DNA of 32,143 nt from Bermanella sp. 47_1433_sub80_T6 (GTDB taxonomy: Bacteria; Pseudomonadota; Gammaproteobacteria; Pseudomonadales; Oceanobacteraceae), in contig MAAD01000229.1 of NCBI GenBank assembly GCA_002162985.1, positions 1 through 32,143 on the forward strand, in the 5' to 3' direction. Within the stretch, counting starts at the first letter, position 1. The number at the start of each line of letters is the position of its first letter. Both the position numbers and the translations under genes were made by a program. The notes beneath the pieces were generated by a model. The model was not told the DNA's origin. It did not search any database and saw only the letters and a program-made list of their open reading frames with translations. Of this stretch, positions 1 through 9,435 are shown piece by piece.

Positions 1-309
1 CAGCACCACAAACCCCAGGTACTGGCCAATGGATTTCAATAACTCTAGCTGATAGATAATATCTTCGGTGGGTAAGGCTCGATTGGCTTTGTATTGCGGG
101 TTAATCTCGTGACGAAAACCACTGCCCAGACTTTCATCAAAGGCCAATACCACCACACCGGCTTCGAAAAACTCTTTTTTGCACAACCAGCGTGTGGTGG
201 CCAACAGCGCTGACACATCCCAACCGTCATCATTAATGACGGCAGGAAGTTTTGAGAAGTAATAACGAAAAAATACCGAACAAACATCCACTAATTGAGC
301 TGTTTTCAT
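1..309 (-). CDS. 5'-3' exonuclease family protein, N-terminal part (3' end runs off the window)
   Basis: Minus-strand reading from ATG at 309 gives MKTAQLVDVCSVFFRYYFSKLPAVINDDGWDVSALLATTRWLCKKEFFEAGVVVLAFDESLGSGFRHEINPQYKANRALPTEDIIYQLELLKSIGQYLGFVVL. The AFDE..FRHE..P.YKANR..P motif is typical of the N-terminal domain of 5'-3' exonucleases. The listed ORF 45..287 is a shadow frame. Confidence 0.85.
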   Translation of the reverse strand, partial: MKTAQLVDVCSVFFRYYFSKLPAVINDDGWDVSALLATTRWLCKKEFFEAGVVVLAFDESLGSGFRHEINPQYKANRALPTEDIIYQLELLKSIGQYLGFVVL

Positions 310-315
310 TATGGA

Positions 316-735
316 TTAATTAATCTGTTTGTCAGTCTCATAAAAAGGCACCACAGTATTGCCAATGGTGATGCTGGGGGGCGGCGCAGGCCATAAATAT
401 ACATCCTTAACACCAGCCCCTTGCGGAAATATTAAATAGCCGGCATCAAATTTGGCGGGAAATTCATAAGCAGGATAATACCAACCCAGTAATTTCTCGC
501 CATTAAAAATCAATAACCAGCGAATGGGCAGATAGTCCTCCCCCACTCGCTCCAAACCCACGATGGAAGTGTCCGCACTGTGACCAAAGTAATAGAGGCT
601 CACCAGCTGACTGCCATCACCCAGCAAATCAGGTTTTTGTTGTTTAATTAATTCATGGGCCTGCTGGGCATCCAGGCCATGAGAAAATTGACCTGCAAAT
701 AAAACCGCCAGCAGCAATAGCGTCCTTGCCATCAC
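316..735 (-). CDS. hypothetical exported protein, 139 aa, N-terminal signal peptide
   Basis: ORF with hydrophobic N-terminus MMARTLLLLAVLFAGQFSHG; lies 4 nt after the rhlB stop and 6 nt before the exonuclease start. Confidence 0.75.
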   Translation of the reverse strand: MMARTLLLLAVLFAGQFSHGLDAQQAHELIKQQKPDLLGDGSQLVSLYYFGHSADTSIVGLERVGEDYLPIRWLLIFNGEKLLGWYYPAYEFPAKFDAGYLIFPQGAGVKDVYLWPAPPPSITIGNTVVPFYETDKQIN

Positions 736-739
736 GGGC

Positions 740-2083
740 TTACTCCTGGGGAGGTAATTCGGTAGTGATCTTTTTACCCAAATATTTTTCCAGGTCCATC
801 AAACCATAGGCTTCATATTCATCAACAAAGGTAATGGCAGTGCCCTCTGCTCCGGCACGACCGGTGCGACCAATACGGTGAACATAATCTTCCGGGTCAT
901 CGGGTAGATTGTAGTTAAACACATGACTCACGCCATCAACGTGAATGCCGCGCCCCGCCACGTCGGTGGCCACCAAGATAGTATTATCCAGTCTCTTAAA
1001 ACGCTCCAGGGTCGCAGTACGTTTGTTTTGCGCCACCTCACCGCTGAGTAACATGGCATTCAGGCCCATGCGATTTAGCCTAGCCGCTAAATCACGGGTG
1101 GTATCTCGACGATTGGCAAAAATAATGGCGCGCCCTACCTGATCAGACTTTAAAATTCCCGCCAGTATTTTATCTTTTTCAGTTTCCTGAATAATGTAGA
1201 ATTTTTGATCCACGGTATCTGTGGCCACCGACTCGGGCTCAATTTCCACTTGGCGAGGTTTGTGAGTCCAGCTTTCACTTAATGCAATCACATCAAATGG
1301 ATAGGTGGCGCTAAATAATTGAGTTTGACGCAGGTTTTTTTCCGGAGTGGCCCGAATAATACGTTTAAGGTCGGGAATAAAACCCATGTCCAACATGCGA
1401 TCCGCTTCATCTATAACCAGCATCTCCACCTGATCGAGGAACACTACTTTTTGCATTAAAAAGTCCAGTAAGCGACCTGGGGTAGCTACCACTATATCTA
1501 TGACCTCGTTAGTCAACTGCACTTTTTGTTTCTCATAGTCCATACCGCCTAATACGGTCATGACCTTCAAACCTGTGTACTTACCCAAACTCTTGGCATC
1601 TTGTGCTATTTGCATGGCCAGTTCACGGGTGGGTGCCACTACGAGCGCCCTGGGTTCGCTAGCGAAGCGCTCACTTGGGGTGGTAGATAATAATTTTTGC
1701 ATGACGGTAATCAAAAAGGCCGCAGTCTTGCCAGTACCGGTTTGTGCTTTACCTATGATGTCGTGTCCCGCCAGGGTAATAGGCAGGGATTCTGCTTGAA
1801 TAGGACTGGCGTATTCAAAACCCAAATCATAGATGCCGTGCATGATGCGCTCATCTATATTTAAGTCATGGAAACGAGTTTTGCCCTCTTGTGGCGCCAC
1901 TGTAAATTTGGATGCATCCCATTTCACCGCCTCTTTCTTGGCAGCCGGCTTGGGTTTATTGGTATTGCTTTTGGCTTTGATATTTTTATCGGCTGTATTT
2001 TTAGCAGTGGCTTTTTTAGCGACTGGTTTTTCTGGCGCTTTTTCCTTTGATGGAAACAAGCGCTTAATCAATCCAATTGGCAT
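740..2083 (-). CDS. rhlB: DEAD-box ATP-dependent RNA helicase, RhlB-like, with Lys/Ala-rich N-terminal extension
   Basis: Motifs AQTGTGKTAAF, PTRELA, VATPGRLLD, DEADRMLDMGF, SAT and HRIGRTGRAG; N-terminus rich in K/A/P. Confidence 0.9.
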   Translation of the reverse strand: MPIGLIKRLFPSKEKAPEKPVAKKATAKNTADKNIKAKSNTNKPKPAAKKEAVKWDASKFTVAPQEGKTRFHDLNIDERIMHGIYDLGFEYASPIQAESLPITLAGHDIIGKAQTGTGKTAAFLITVMQKLLSTTPSERFASEPRALVVAPTRELAMQIAQDAKSLGKYTGLKVMTVLGGMDYEKQKVQLTNEVIDIVVATPGRLLDFLMQKVVFLDQVEMLVIDEADRMLDMGFIPDLKRIIRATPEKNLRQTQLFSATYPFDVIALSESWTHKPRQVEIEPESVATDTVDQKFYIIQETEKDKILAGILKSDQVGRAIIFANRRDTTRDLAARLNRMGLNAMLLSGEVAQNKRTATLERFKRLDNTILVATDVAGRGIHVDGVSHVFNYNLPDDPEDYVHRIGRTGRAGAEGTAITFVDEYEAYGLMDLEKYLGKKITTELPPQE

Positions 2084-2644
2084 TTATAATTCTTCCCGGT
2101 TAAATTCGCTCAAGTCCAGTGGCTCATGGGGGCGATATTTCGCAATCAAGGCATCACTGAACATCTTTGCTCTTTTAGGCAGACCTTGCAATAAATACTG
2201 CTGCACTTGAGCGTATATCTCATCTTTAAAAATAGCGGCCGATTGTGCCTGGTCGCTGATCTCACCGTGTAGGTTATCCAAACTGACTCTAAACTTGAAT
2301 TTGGCAGATTGACTTAAGATCCATTCCAGCGCCTGGGGCTTTATTTCGACCTTGGCAAACTCTTGTTGTTGTTTTTCATTGCGACCATCCGGATTATACC
2401 AGTAACCAAAATCGAGCAATTTGCGTCGCTCAACGCCGGCGATACTCCAATGACTTATTTCATGCAGCGCACTGGCATAATAGCCGTGAGCAAACACCAG
2501 CCTATCCCAAGGATAATACTGACTACGGGGGATATAGATGGGCTCATGACCGCCACGCACCAATTCTGTTTGCAAGTCATCTTTAAAACACTGATTAAAT
2601 ACCGAAATGACCTGCGTAAAACTGTGCATATCTACCTTCAACAA
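2084..2644 (-). CDS. epmC: elongation factor P hydroxylase (EpmC/YfcM family)
   Basis: Protein contains YIPRSQYYPWDRLVFAHGYYASALHEISHWSIAGVERRKLLDFGYWYNPDGRN...QQEFAKVEIKPQALEWI, typical of EpmC. TAA stop abuts the rhlB ATG (TAAATG). Confidence 0.87.
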   Translation of the reverse strand: MLKVDMHSFTQVISVFNQCFKDDLQTELVRGGHEPIYIPRSQYYPWDRLVFAHGYYASALHEISHWSIAGVERRKLLDFGYWYNPDGRNEKQQQEFAKVEIKPQALEWILSQSAKFKFRVSLDNLHGEISDQAQSAAIFKDEIYAQVQQYLLQGLPKRAKMFSDALIAKYRPHEPLDLSEFNREEL

Positions 2645-2765
2645 CTGAGCTGGGCTGCTTTATACCAGTTCTAAGGGCAGGCTACCAGCCTCTCCAGGGG
2701 CTATTGTAATATGAAGTAAAGTCACCATACTGTGGCGCTTTTTATACGCTATCTATTGAGGCTCC

Positions 2766-4115
2766 ATGGCAGGCACTTTTATTAAACATGCAAAGCCACT
2801 GCTGGCCCTCACGTTACCCATAATGGGTACCCAACTGGCACAAACCGGCATGGGGGTGGTGGACACTATTATCGCTGGCCTAGCCAGCACTCTGGATCTG
2901 GCATCCATTGCCGTGGGCAGCAGTATTTGGGTGCCGTTAGTGATGTTAGTGTCTGGCATCATGGTAGCGTTAAGCCCGCTGGTGGCGCAGGCCAAGGGGG
3001 CGAAGGACAAAGCACAATCCGCCAGAATACTGCAGCAGGGAATTTATCTATCACTGCTGATTGGCCTTATGGCCATGGTATTGCTGCTGTTCTTAACTAC
3101 GCCGCTTATGCAGATAATGGGGGTTACCCAGGATATACAGGTCACTACCGGCGAATATTTAACCTATATAGCCTACGGATTACCGGCCGTGGCAGTCCAC
3201 CAGGCATTGCGCTCTTACAGCGAGGCTATCAATTTAACCCAACCAGTAACCGTCATTGCTGTCTTTGGCCTGCTACTGAATATACCTTTAAATCTGCTAT
3301 TTGTTTTTGGCTATGGCCCCATCGAAGCCATGGGTGGACCGGGTTGCGGCTTGGCCAGCTGTATTATTTTTTACTTATTGGCGATTTTGTTGGGCCTGTA
3401 TACATTGTTTAGTCGTTATCACCAGTCGGTAAAACCGTTAAAGAATTTCGGCAAACCCCATGGTAAAACCCAGCTAACCATCCTGGCACTGGGGCTGCCT
3501 ATCGGATTGGCAATTTTTGTAGAAGTAAGCCTGTTTTGCATCATTGCTTTGTTTATTGCTCGCTTAGGCCCTAATGTGGTGGCCGCCCACCAGATCACTC
3601 TCAACATTTCATCCCTGCTCTTTATGGTACCGCTCAGCCTGGCGCTGGCTTTAACGGTAAGGGTGGGTCAAGAATTGGGGCGGGGCAACGTAGCAAGAGC
3701 CCGCTTAACCTGGATAACCGGCTTAAAAATCAACCTGATGTTTTCCCTTTTGAATGCCTGTGTGCTGTGGTTTTTGGGGCACTCCATCGTATCCCTGTAC
3801 AGTGACGATACCAATGTAGTCAATTTGGCAAGCTTCCTACTCTTGTATGCCGCTCTATTCCAGCTTAGTGATGGCCTGCAAGTGGCAGCTGCGGGCGCAT
3901 TACGTGGCTACAAGGACACTCTTGTGACTCTGGTCATCACCATCACCTCATTCTGGCTATTGGCATTGCCCTTGGGTTATTACCTGGGGTTAAGTGGCAA
4001 CTCACCATTAGGGGCCGAAGGTTTTTGGATTGGGCTAGTGGTTGGCCTGAGCATTAACGCTCTCTTGCTGTTAACACGCCTCAAAAAGGTAAGCGCAAAC
4101 AGCCTGGCCAGTTAA
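2766..4115 (+). CDS. MATE family multidrug efflux transporter
   Basis: 449 aa, about 12 hydrophobic segments; N-terminal LTLPIMGTQLAQTGMGVVDTIIAG and internal MGGPGCGLAS typical of NorM-like MATE proteins. Confidence 0.92.
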   Translation: MAGTFIKHAKPLLALTLPIMGTQLAQTGMGVVDTIIAGLASTLDLASIAVGSSIWVPLVMLVSGIMVALSPLVAQAKGAKDKAQSARILQQGIYLSLLIGLMAMVLLLFLTTPLMQIMGVTQDIQVTTGEYLTYIAYGLPAVAVHQALRSYSEAINLTQPVTVIAVFGLLLNIPLNLLFVFGYGPIEAMGGPGCGLASCIIFYLLAILLGLYTLFSRYHQSVKPLKNFGKPHGKTQLTILALGLPIGLAIFVEVSLFCIIALFIARLGPNVVAAHQITLNISSLLFMVPLSLALALTVRVGQELGRGNVARARLTWITGLKINLMFSLLNACVLWFLGHSIVSLYSDDTNVVNLASFLLLYAALFQLSDGLQVAAAGALRGYKDTLVTLVITITSFWLLALPLGYYLGLSGNSPLGAEGFWIGLVVGLSINALLLLTRLKKVSANSLAS

Positions 4116-4269
4116 AATTTACCCTAAACAACAAGTTTGCCTCCCTGCTCCATGAGGCCAGGCTATTAAGGGCCTAATAGTTATTCAAATCTAGTCATAG
4201 CCCCCAGGAAATTGTGCCTATACTAAGAGTATGTGCAGGAAGCAGTCGCTACATAGCCTTGGAGTTTTT

Positions 4270-4938
4270 ATGGCCAAACCAGCCGATGTTATAGATTTTA
4301 GGCAACACAAACTTAACGTTAAACCCACCATTCGCCGCCTCATTCCCGAGCTCGATGGCTTGGAAATGCTCTACACCAATGACAGTTCCGAGCAAATTTT
4401 CAACTTGAAAATACTCTGCTGGGCCATCTGGAGCGACGGCCACATCGATGCCATGGTGCCCTGGATAAACAAGCTAGTGCCCTGTCGCAGCTTAAAGGAC
4501 CCATTGAATGGTCACTGGGAAGGCTACCTTGACCCCGCTAGCGACCAGATCCTGTTTGAGGCCCCTAAATTTAAGGCCCAATACCTAATTGATAGCGCCC
4601 AGTATTATCTGCAGGATGACTTAGATCACAGCCTGGCCATTCAGGAAATACCCGACATCATTGGCAGCCATGCCGTGTTTTCCCACGACCAGTTTGAAAG
4701 TTTTAATATCCAGGAAATTCACAGTTGGCGCCTTTACGCAGATGGCACCCTGCTGGCCATGGCCATTGAAGCCGATCATGTTCACGACACCCCGGTATTG
4801 CCTGGGGATGATTGCCTATACAGTGTGCTGCACCGCAAAGACTTCCATTATTTTTTTCAAAACAACATTGCCAATAAGATAAAAGCCAAAGACCCGGATG
4901 CATTAGCCGCCATGGCCCACCTGTCTGAACACAAATAA
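4270..4938 (+). CDS. conserved hypothetical protein
   Basis: ORF 4231..4938; start trimmed to ATG 4270 because ggag lies just upstream (ccttggagtttttATG). No recognised domain. Confidence 0.65.
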   Translation: MAKPADVIDFRQHKLNVKPTIRRLIPELDGLEMLYTNDSSEQIFNLKILCWAIWSDGHIDAMVPWINKLVPCRSLKDPLNGHWEGYLDPASDQILFEAPKFKAQYLIDSAQYYLQDDLDHSLAIQEIPDIIGSHAVFSHDQFESFNIQEIHSWRLYADGTLLAMAIEADHVHDTPVLPGDDCLYSVLHRKDFHYFFQNNIANKIKAKDPDALAAMAHLSEHK

Positions 4939-5034
4939 ACGTCTACTGCTTTCAAAGTAGCACTGTAAGGCCTTAACTGGCCTAGCGGTGTAATTTAGGT
5001 TAGTTTTATTGCTTTCATAGTTCGGTTGCATGCC

Positions 5035-5892
5035 ATGTTTCACATTAAGGATGAAATAATAAAAGACCTTGAGGTCAATCCTTGGCTGCGCCTGCGTAAT
5101 CGTTTCATACGACTCATCCTTAGCCCGTATAAACTGCTAAAAAGCATTTTAATGATCACCGGCGCGCTGGTTTGGTTAGGCACAGCTTTGATTGCCTTTG
5201 CCACTTTCACCCTCCTGGAAAGCCTGCCTCACTTTGATCAACTGGGCATGGAAGGTGCAAAAAAAGATGCAGTGCAACGCATTGAAGTACGCTTAAGCGA
5301 TGTCGAGAACCCAAAACCCTTCTCTTGGACCAAACTTGAAAAAGTTAACCGCGAACTGCTCTATGCCATTGTAATGAGTGAAGATGGCGAGTTTTTTACC
5401 CACCAGGGCATAGATTACGATGCACTCATTAATGCCATAGGCGAGAACATCAAACGCCGTGAATGGAGTTTTGGTGCCAGCACTATCAGTCAGCAAACCA
5501 TTAAAAATATCTATTTTAGTAACAACAAGACTCTGTATCGCAAATTAAAAGAAGTGATTGCCACCAACAGATTGGAAAGGAACCTCACCAAAAATGAGAT
5601 TCTGGAACTGTATTTAAACCTGGTGGAATTTGGCCCAGACATCTACGGCATCGACGCCGCGGCACACTATTATTTTAATGCTTCCGCCGCGCAGCTAAAT
5701 GCCGCCCAGGGGGCTTTTCTCGCTATATTAATGCCCAGCCCGCGCAAATATCATTTTACGATTTTTCAGAATAAACACTTGGCAAAGCGCCATCGAAAAA
5801 AGTACCGTCGTATTTTGCAGGACCTGCGCTACAAGGAATACATTAGCCCCAAGCAGTATCAAACATATATAAAGTGGTCATTCTTTAAATAA
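5035..5892 (+). CDS. mtgA: monofunctional biosynthetic peptidoglycan transglycosylase (GT51)
   Basis: N-terminal TM segment; MSEDGEFFTHQGIDYDAL, GASTISQQTIKN, NEILELYLNLVEFGPDIYGIDAAAHYYF. Start may be TTG 5026 or ATG 5035. Confidence 0.88.
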   Translation: MFHIKDEIIKDLEVNPWLRLRNRFIRLILSPYKLLKSILMITGALVWLGTALIAFATFTLLESLPHFDQLGMEGAKKDAVQRIEVRLSDVENPKPFSWTKLEKVNRELLYAIVMSEDGEFFTHQGIDYDALINAIGENIKRREWSFGASTISQQTIKNIYFSNNKTLYRKLKEVIATNRLERNLTKNEILELYLNLVEFGPDIYGIDAAAHYYFNASAAQLNAAQGAFLAILMPSPRKYHFTIFQNKHLAKRHRKKYRRILQDLRYKEYISPKQYQTYIKWSFFK

Positions 5893-6003
5893 CCAGAGAC
5901 CCTGGCAGTCCTTTAGCGCCAATTTTACCGTTTATTGATGTAACGACTTGCAGCACTGGGGGCCAAGGGTACACTCGCGGCCATAATTATTAGAGGGCCC
6001 GCT

Positions 6004-6807
6004 ATGACTCGCCATATAAAAAACTTACTGCTAATTTCAATTGTCATCAGCCTATGGGGCTGTGTATCCAGCACTCCTATGGTGCTGGTTGGCGCCGGCA
6101 ACCATCAGTTACTTAAACATCAGCAGAGCATACGCCTTAGAGCGGCCGCCGCACTGGATGAAGAACCCGACTTGTTAACCTATTCCGTTAAAGGCATTAG
6201 CGAGAACCGCAGTTCAGAAATCATAAACACTTACCTGTTAGGTTATGGCAAAGCGGATTATAGCCAGGACATGAAAAGCATTGCCCTGTATCAGGTGGGG
6301 ATTATTTACATGAATCGTCTAAATGAACAAAGAGACGATGCAAAAGCAAAACTGTATTTTCACCGCCACCTAATTGAATTTCCATATAGCATCTTACAGA
6401 AACGGGTGCAGGAGCATTTGCAAGTCATTGCCAAGCGTAAATCACATACCCTACAGCTGACCCCAAACCAAATACTAAGCCAGCTGGATAGCCAGGCTTT
6501 ACTGAGCAAGCGCCTGGTGACTTTTGATGAAGAACTTACCCCAATGAGCCAACGGGCCATTGAAGAAGATCGCCTGGAAGATGCTAACGGTGTTTACATT
6601 ACTGTGTATGAAAATCCAGGGTCCAGCGATACAATTAAGGCCAAATCCCTTTATCAACTGGGACTTATCTACATGAGCCCCAATAACCAGCAAGCCAGCA
6701 TCAATAAATCGTCTTACTTCTTTCGCAAGATCATTGCAGAGTTTCCCAATAGCAGATTGGCCAAAAAAGCACAAAAGCGCATTAGCCATTTAGTAAACCA
6801 AGACTAG
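6004..6807 (+). CDS. lipoprotein with two TPR/Sel1-like internal repeats
   Basis: N-terminal hydrophobic segment with LWGC lipobox-like site; two similar blocks around IALYQVGIIYM... and KSLYQLGLIYM.... Confidence 0.7.
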   Translation: MTRHIKNLLLISIVISLWGCVSSTPMVLVGAGNHQLLKHQQSIRLRAAAALDEEPDLLTYSVKGISENRSSEIINTYLLGYGKADYSQDMKSIALYQVGIIYMNRLNEQRDDAKAKLYFHRHLIEFPYSILQKRVQEHLQVIAKRKSHTLQLTPNQILSQLDSQALLSKRLVTFDEELTPMSQRAIEEDRLEDANGVYITVYENPGSSDTIKAKSLYQLGLIYMSPNNQQASINKSSYFFRKIIAEFPNSRLAKKAQKRISHLVNQD

Positions 6808-6908
6808 TGCCTCCAAAATGACCAGGCTGAGGCACCACCCCAATAGAGTCATACAGCGCAAAGGCTCACCCGTTGTGCCAAACGTTGCTACTGTTTAGAC
6901 ATTAATTT

Positions 6909-6950
6909 AGCCACAAAAAAGCCAGAGTAAACTCTGGCTTTTTTGTGGCT
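6909..6950. terminator. bidirectional intrinsic terminator-like hairpin between convergent genes
   Basis: agccacaaaaaagccagagt-aa-actctggcttttttgtggct: 20-bp perfect inverted repeat with A/T runs inside the arms. Confidence 0.85.
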
Positions 6951-7028
6951 CCTATCTCGAGATGCCAATGGTAGCAAGGCTACCCTAAATTTTATTCCCT
7001 ATAATTCTAGCAAACAGGTAGTCTTGAT

Positions 7029-7736
7029 CTAGTTCTGAATTTTACAATTGCGCCATTCACAGCGAACTAACATAAAGGTTTTATCGCTGCATACCGCTTC
7101 CAAAATTTCGTTGGGCCCATCGGCCTTTAAGGAGCGAACTTTTGGATTTACACAGCCTTCGCGTTTCACCATGCGCTCAACTACGTACGCACTGCGTGAA
7201 TATTTCTTGGCTTTTTTACGCTCAATACGACTAATTTTCAGTAGATGATCAGCGCCTTGAATTTCCTGGGACTGCTGTAGCTTCACCAGTATTTCAAACA
7301 ACTCGGTGTCTTCGCTTAAATCCATTTCCCCGTCTCGATACTCTGTCATCATATCCAGGCAGGTATCTTCTTTATCGCCGTCGCTCAATAAGTCGGCCAC
7401 TCTTTGTTCAGCCTCAGCTACGATATCAAAGGTTAACCCCATGGCGTAGCGAGCGCCGGTTTCAAGACGGTCGTTGGTTAAGGTCACCAGGTTATAACTT
7501 AGACCGTAATCGGCCGCCTCTACCAGGTTACCATTACGCTTCCACCAGCTTCTGTAGCCACGTAATGCCGCTTGTTTGGCTGCCACACTCACTTTAGTGC
7601 ACTGGTCGGTTAATTTACGTACCGCCACATCGTTAACCAAAGCATAACTAATGGCTTGTTCCTGAGGCGAACGAGATACACCGCTGCAGGCAGCCAGTGC
7701 CAATAAACTTATAATAATCACCACGCGCTGAATCAC
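7029..7736 (-). CDS. hypothetical lipoprotein
   Basis: N-terminal MIQRVVIIISLLALAAC|SG lipobox; no recognised domain. Confidence 0.7.
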   Translation of the reverse strand: MIQRVVIIISLLALAACSGVSRSPQEQAISYALVNDVAVRKLTDQCTKVSVAAKQAALRGYRSWWKRNGNLVEAADYGLSYNLVTLTNDRLETGARYAMGLTFDIVAEAEQRVADLLSDGDKEDTCLDMMTEYRDGEMDLSEDTELFEILVKLQQSQEIQGADHLLKISRIERKKAKKYSRSAYVVERMVKREGCVNPKVRSLKADGPNEILEAVCSDKTFMLVRCEWRNCKIQN

Positions 7737-7798
7737 AAAATACTCCTACTATTTAATTAGAAACCAATAATTACAATTTTAAGGGGGTTTGTCAGCAA

Positions 7799-8035
7799 TT
7801 ACAGGGATTTAGACCAAGCAAAAAGCTGCTCTTCGTCAAATGGCCAAAAGAGTTCCTGGCCAGAGTCACTACGCAACACGGGAATCACCATGCCATATTG
7901 CTCCACCAGTGCATCACTACTGGCGATATCCAGTTTTTCAAACTTAAAACCAAGATCCGGCGCCATACGGCGCACTATTTTTTCAGCCACATCACATAAA
8001 TGACAGCCAGCAGTGCCTAACAACTGAATATTCAC
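7799..8035 (-). CDS. glutaredoxin family protein (DUF836-like)
   Basis: 78 aa, N-terminal IQLLGTAGCHLCDVAE CxxC motif and ...VIPVLRSDSG.EL.WPFDEEQL. Confidence 0.8.
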   Translation of the reverse strand: MNIQLLGTAGCHLCDVAEKIVRRMAPDLGFKFEKLDIASSDALVEQYGMVIPVLRSDSGQELFWPFDEEQLFAWSKSL

Positions 8036-8086
8036 AATTAACCAAATTTAATGAAAGTGGCGCAAGACTAACATGTTCCAAGGCCA

Positions 8087-9244
8087 CTATGCCGCCATTT
8101 TATCCAGCATGGGCCTTAACATATCGTGCAGCTTGGGGTTATCGTCCATCTGTTTAAATAACTCCTGCAGCAATTGCTTGGGCTGTTGAAATTGGTCGGC
8201 GGTCTCCCTTGCCTGTTGCAAACCAGACGCAAATTGCCCCAAGGGCTGCATCAACCCTCTGGGTAAGGCATCTTGATTACCATAATCCCTGGCTCCGGTG
8301 AATTGATAGGCGCTTACCTGTTGTTGTTGCATGTTTAAACTGAACTGGGCGATTTGCTCACCATCACTGTCCAATTCCAATGCCATATCAAACGCGGTGG
8401 CCAAATCTCCGTCATAAAACTCATCGGCCAGATTGTTAACCTGCCCTAACAAGTCTTGGATGGCGGTCATCTCTGCCTCGTTTAAATCCCCTTGCACACT
8501 AAAGGCATAACCGGAACTGGCATTTTCGCTGAAACCATAAGCATTAACCGAGCCCTGCTCATTTTCAAGATTAAGAGACTGCTCATATAATTCATAATCA
8601 CTCACCGCGCTAATAGTGACCTTGTCCCCTTCCTGAGTCACCAGATCAAATGAAAAACTGTTTTTTTGCCGCTGATAACTCTGCTCGTATTGCAGGGCAT
8701 TAGTGGCAGAAGCTGGCACGTTGTCTTCCTCAGCTGAATCCAAAGGGGCGAATAACGCTTCCTCAAGTTTATCGATACCCTGATAAATGCCCTCTTCGGC
8801 AAGGTCAATTTTTTCGCCCAACTCATCACTGAGTTTACCCACGCTCTCTATTTGCTCACGAGCCTGAGCAAAGCCGGTTTCCACCCCGGAACGGGCCGCA
8901 TTTAGCATGCCTTCTAGTTCTTCATCTGACGCGCCATTGGCGGCGGCATGTTCGATTCTCTTATTCACATGTTTGAGCACCGTGTCCATCACCGCATCCG
9001 CATCAAACATGGTTTCCTTAACCGTTTGTTCCGGGCGTAAATCCAGCCCCATATTTTCTTTAAGGCTTTGCATTAGGCTGCTACTGGCCGATTGCTCAGC
9101 GCCCGAGCCATTATTGCCTTTTAACAGTGAATTAATGGCAGGCTCACGTTCAGAGCGAAAATAAGATTGAAACAGGGATGCAGAAACCGTGATCATGGCG
9201 ACATACTCTGGGCATTTGTCATAAACATCGGCTGATATGGGCAT
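8087..9244 (-). CDS. DUF5610-like hypothetical protein
   Basis: 385-aa acidic protein; VMDTVLKHVNKRIEHAAANGASDEELEGMLNAARSGVETGFAQAREQIE resembles DUF5610 as I recall it. Start may instead be ATG 9196. Confidence 0.6.
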   Translation of the reverse strand: MPISADVYDKCPEYVAMITVSASLFQSYFRSEREPAINSLLKGNNGSGAEQSASSSLMQSLKENMGLDLRPEQTVKETMFDADAVMDTVLKHVNKRIEHAAANGASDEELEGMLNAARSGVETGFAQAREQIESVGKLSDELGEKIDLAEEGIYQGIDKLEEALFAPLDSAEEDNVPASATNALQYEQSYQRQKNSFSFDLVTQEGDKVTISAVSDYELYEQSLNLENEQGSVNAYGFSENASSGYAFSVQGDLNEAEMTAIQDLLGQVNNLADEFYDGDLATAFDMALELDSDGEQIAQFSLNMQQQQVSAYQFTGARDYGNQDALPRGLMQPLGQFASGLQQARETADQFQQPKQLLQELFKQMDDNPKLHDMLRPMLDKMAA

Positions 9245-9331
9245 TACTTTAGGCTTTTACTGGCTCTTTTTTCTGCAACATTAACCACCTGAAACGACTG
9301 TCCTACAATCCAATTATCACCAAAATATTAA

Positions 9332-9347
9332 TGTGACATAGATCACA
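9332..9347. promoter_or_regulatory. CRP/Vfr-type palindromic binding site candidate
   Basis: TGTGA-CATAGA-TCACA, matching the consensus TGTGA-N6-TCACA exactly; located between divergent genes. Confidence 0.65.
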
Positions 9348-9435
9348 CTTTAACTGCTGACGCCCCTATTTGTAGCTGCTATATTCGCTTCCAGTTACAT
9401 TTAATTACGTAAACTTACAATAAAAAGAAAAAGTT

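Noticed and set aside
945-2210. Plus-strand ORFs 945..1142, 1560..1799, 1833..2210 and 1868..2050
   Set aside because: Antisense to rhlB/epmC; composition is that of shadow frames with no domain resemblance.
4101-4164. agcctggcc/ggccaggct inverted repeat at the MATE gene 3' end
   Set aside because: 9-bp arms with a loop of about 46 nt and no T-run; too weak to call a terminator.
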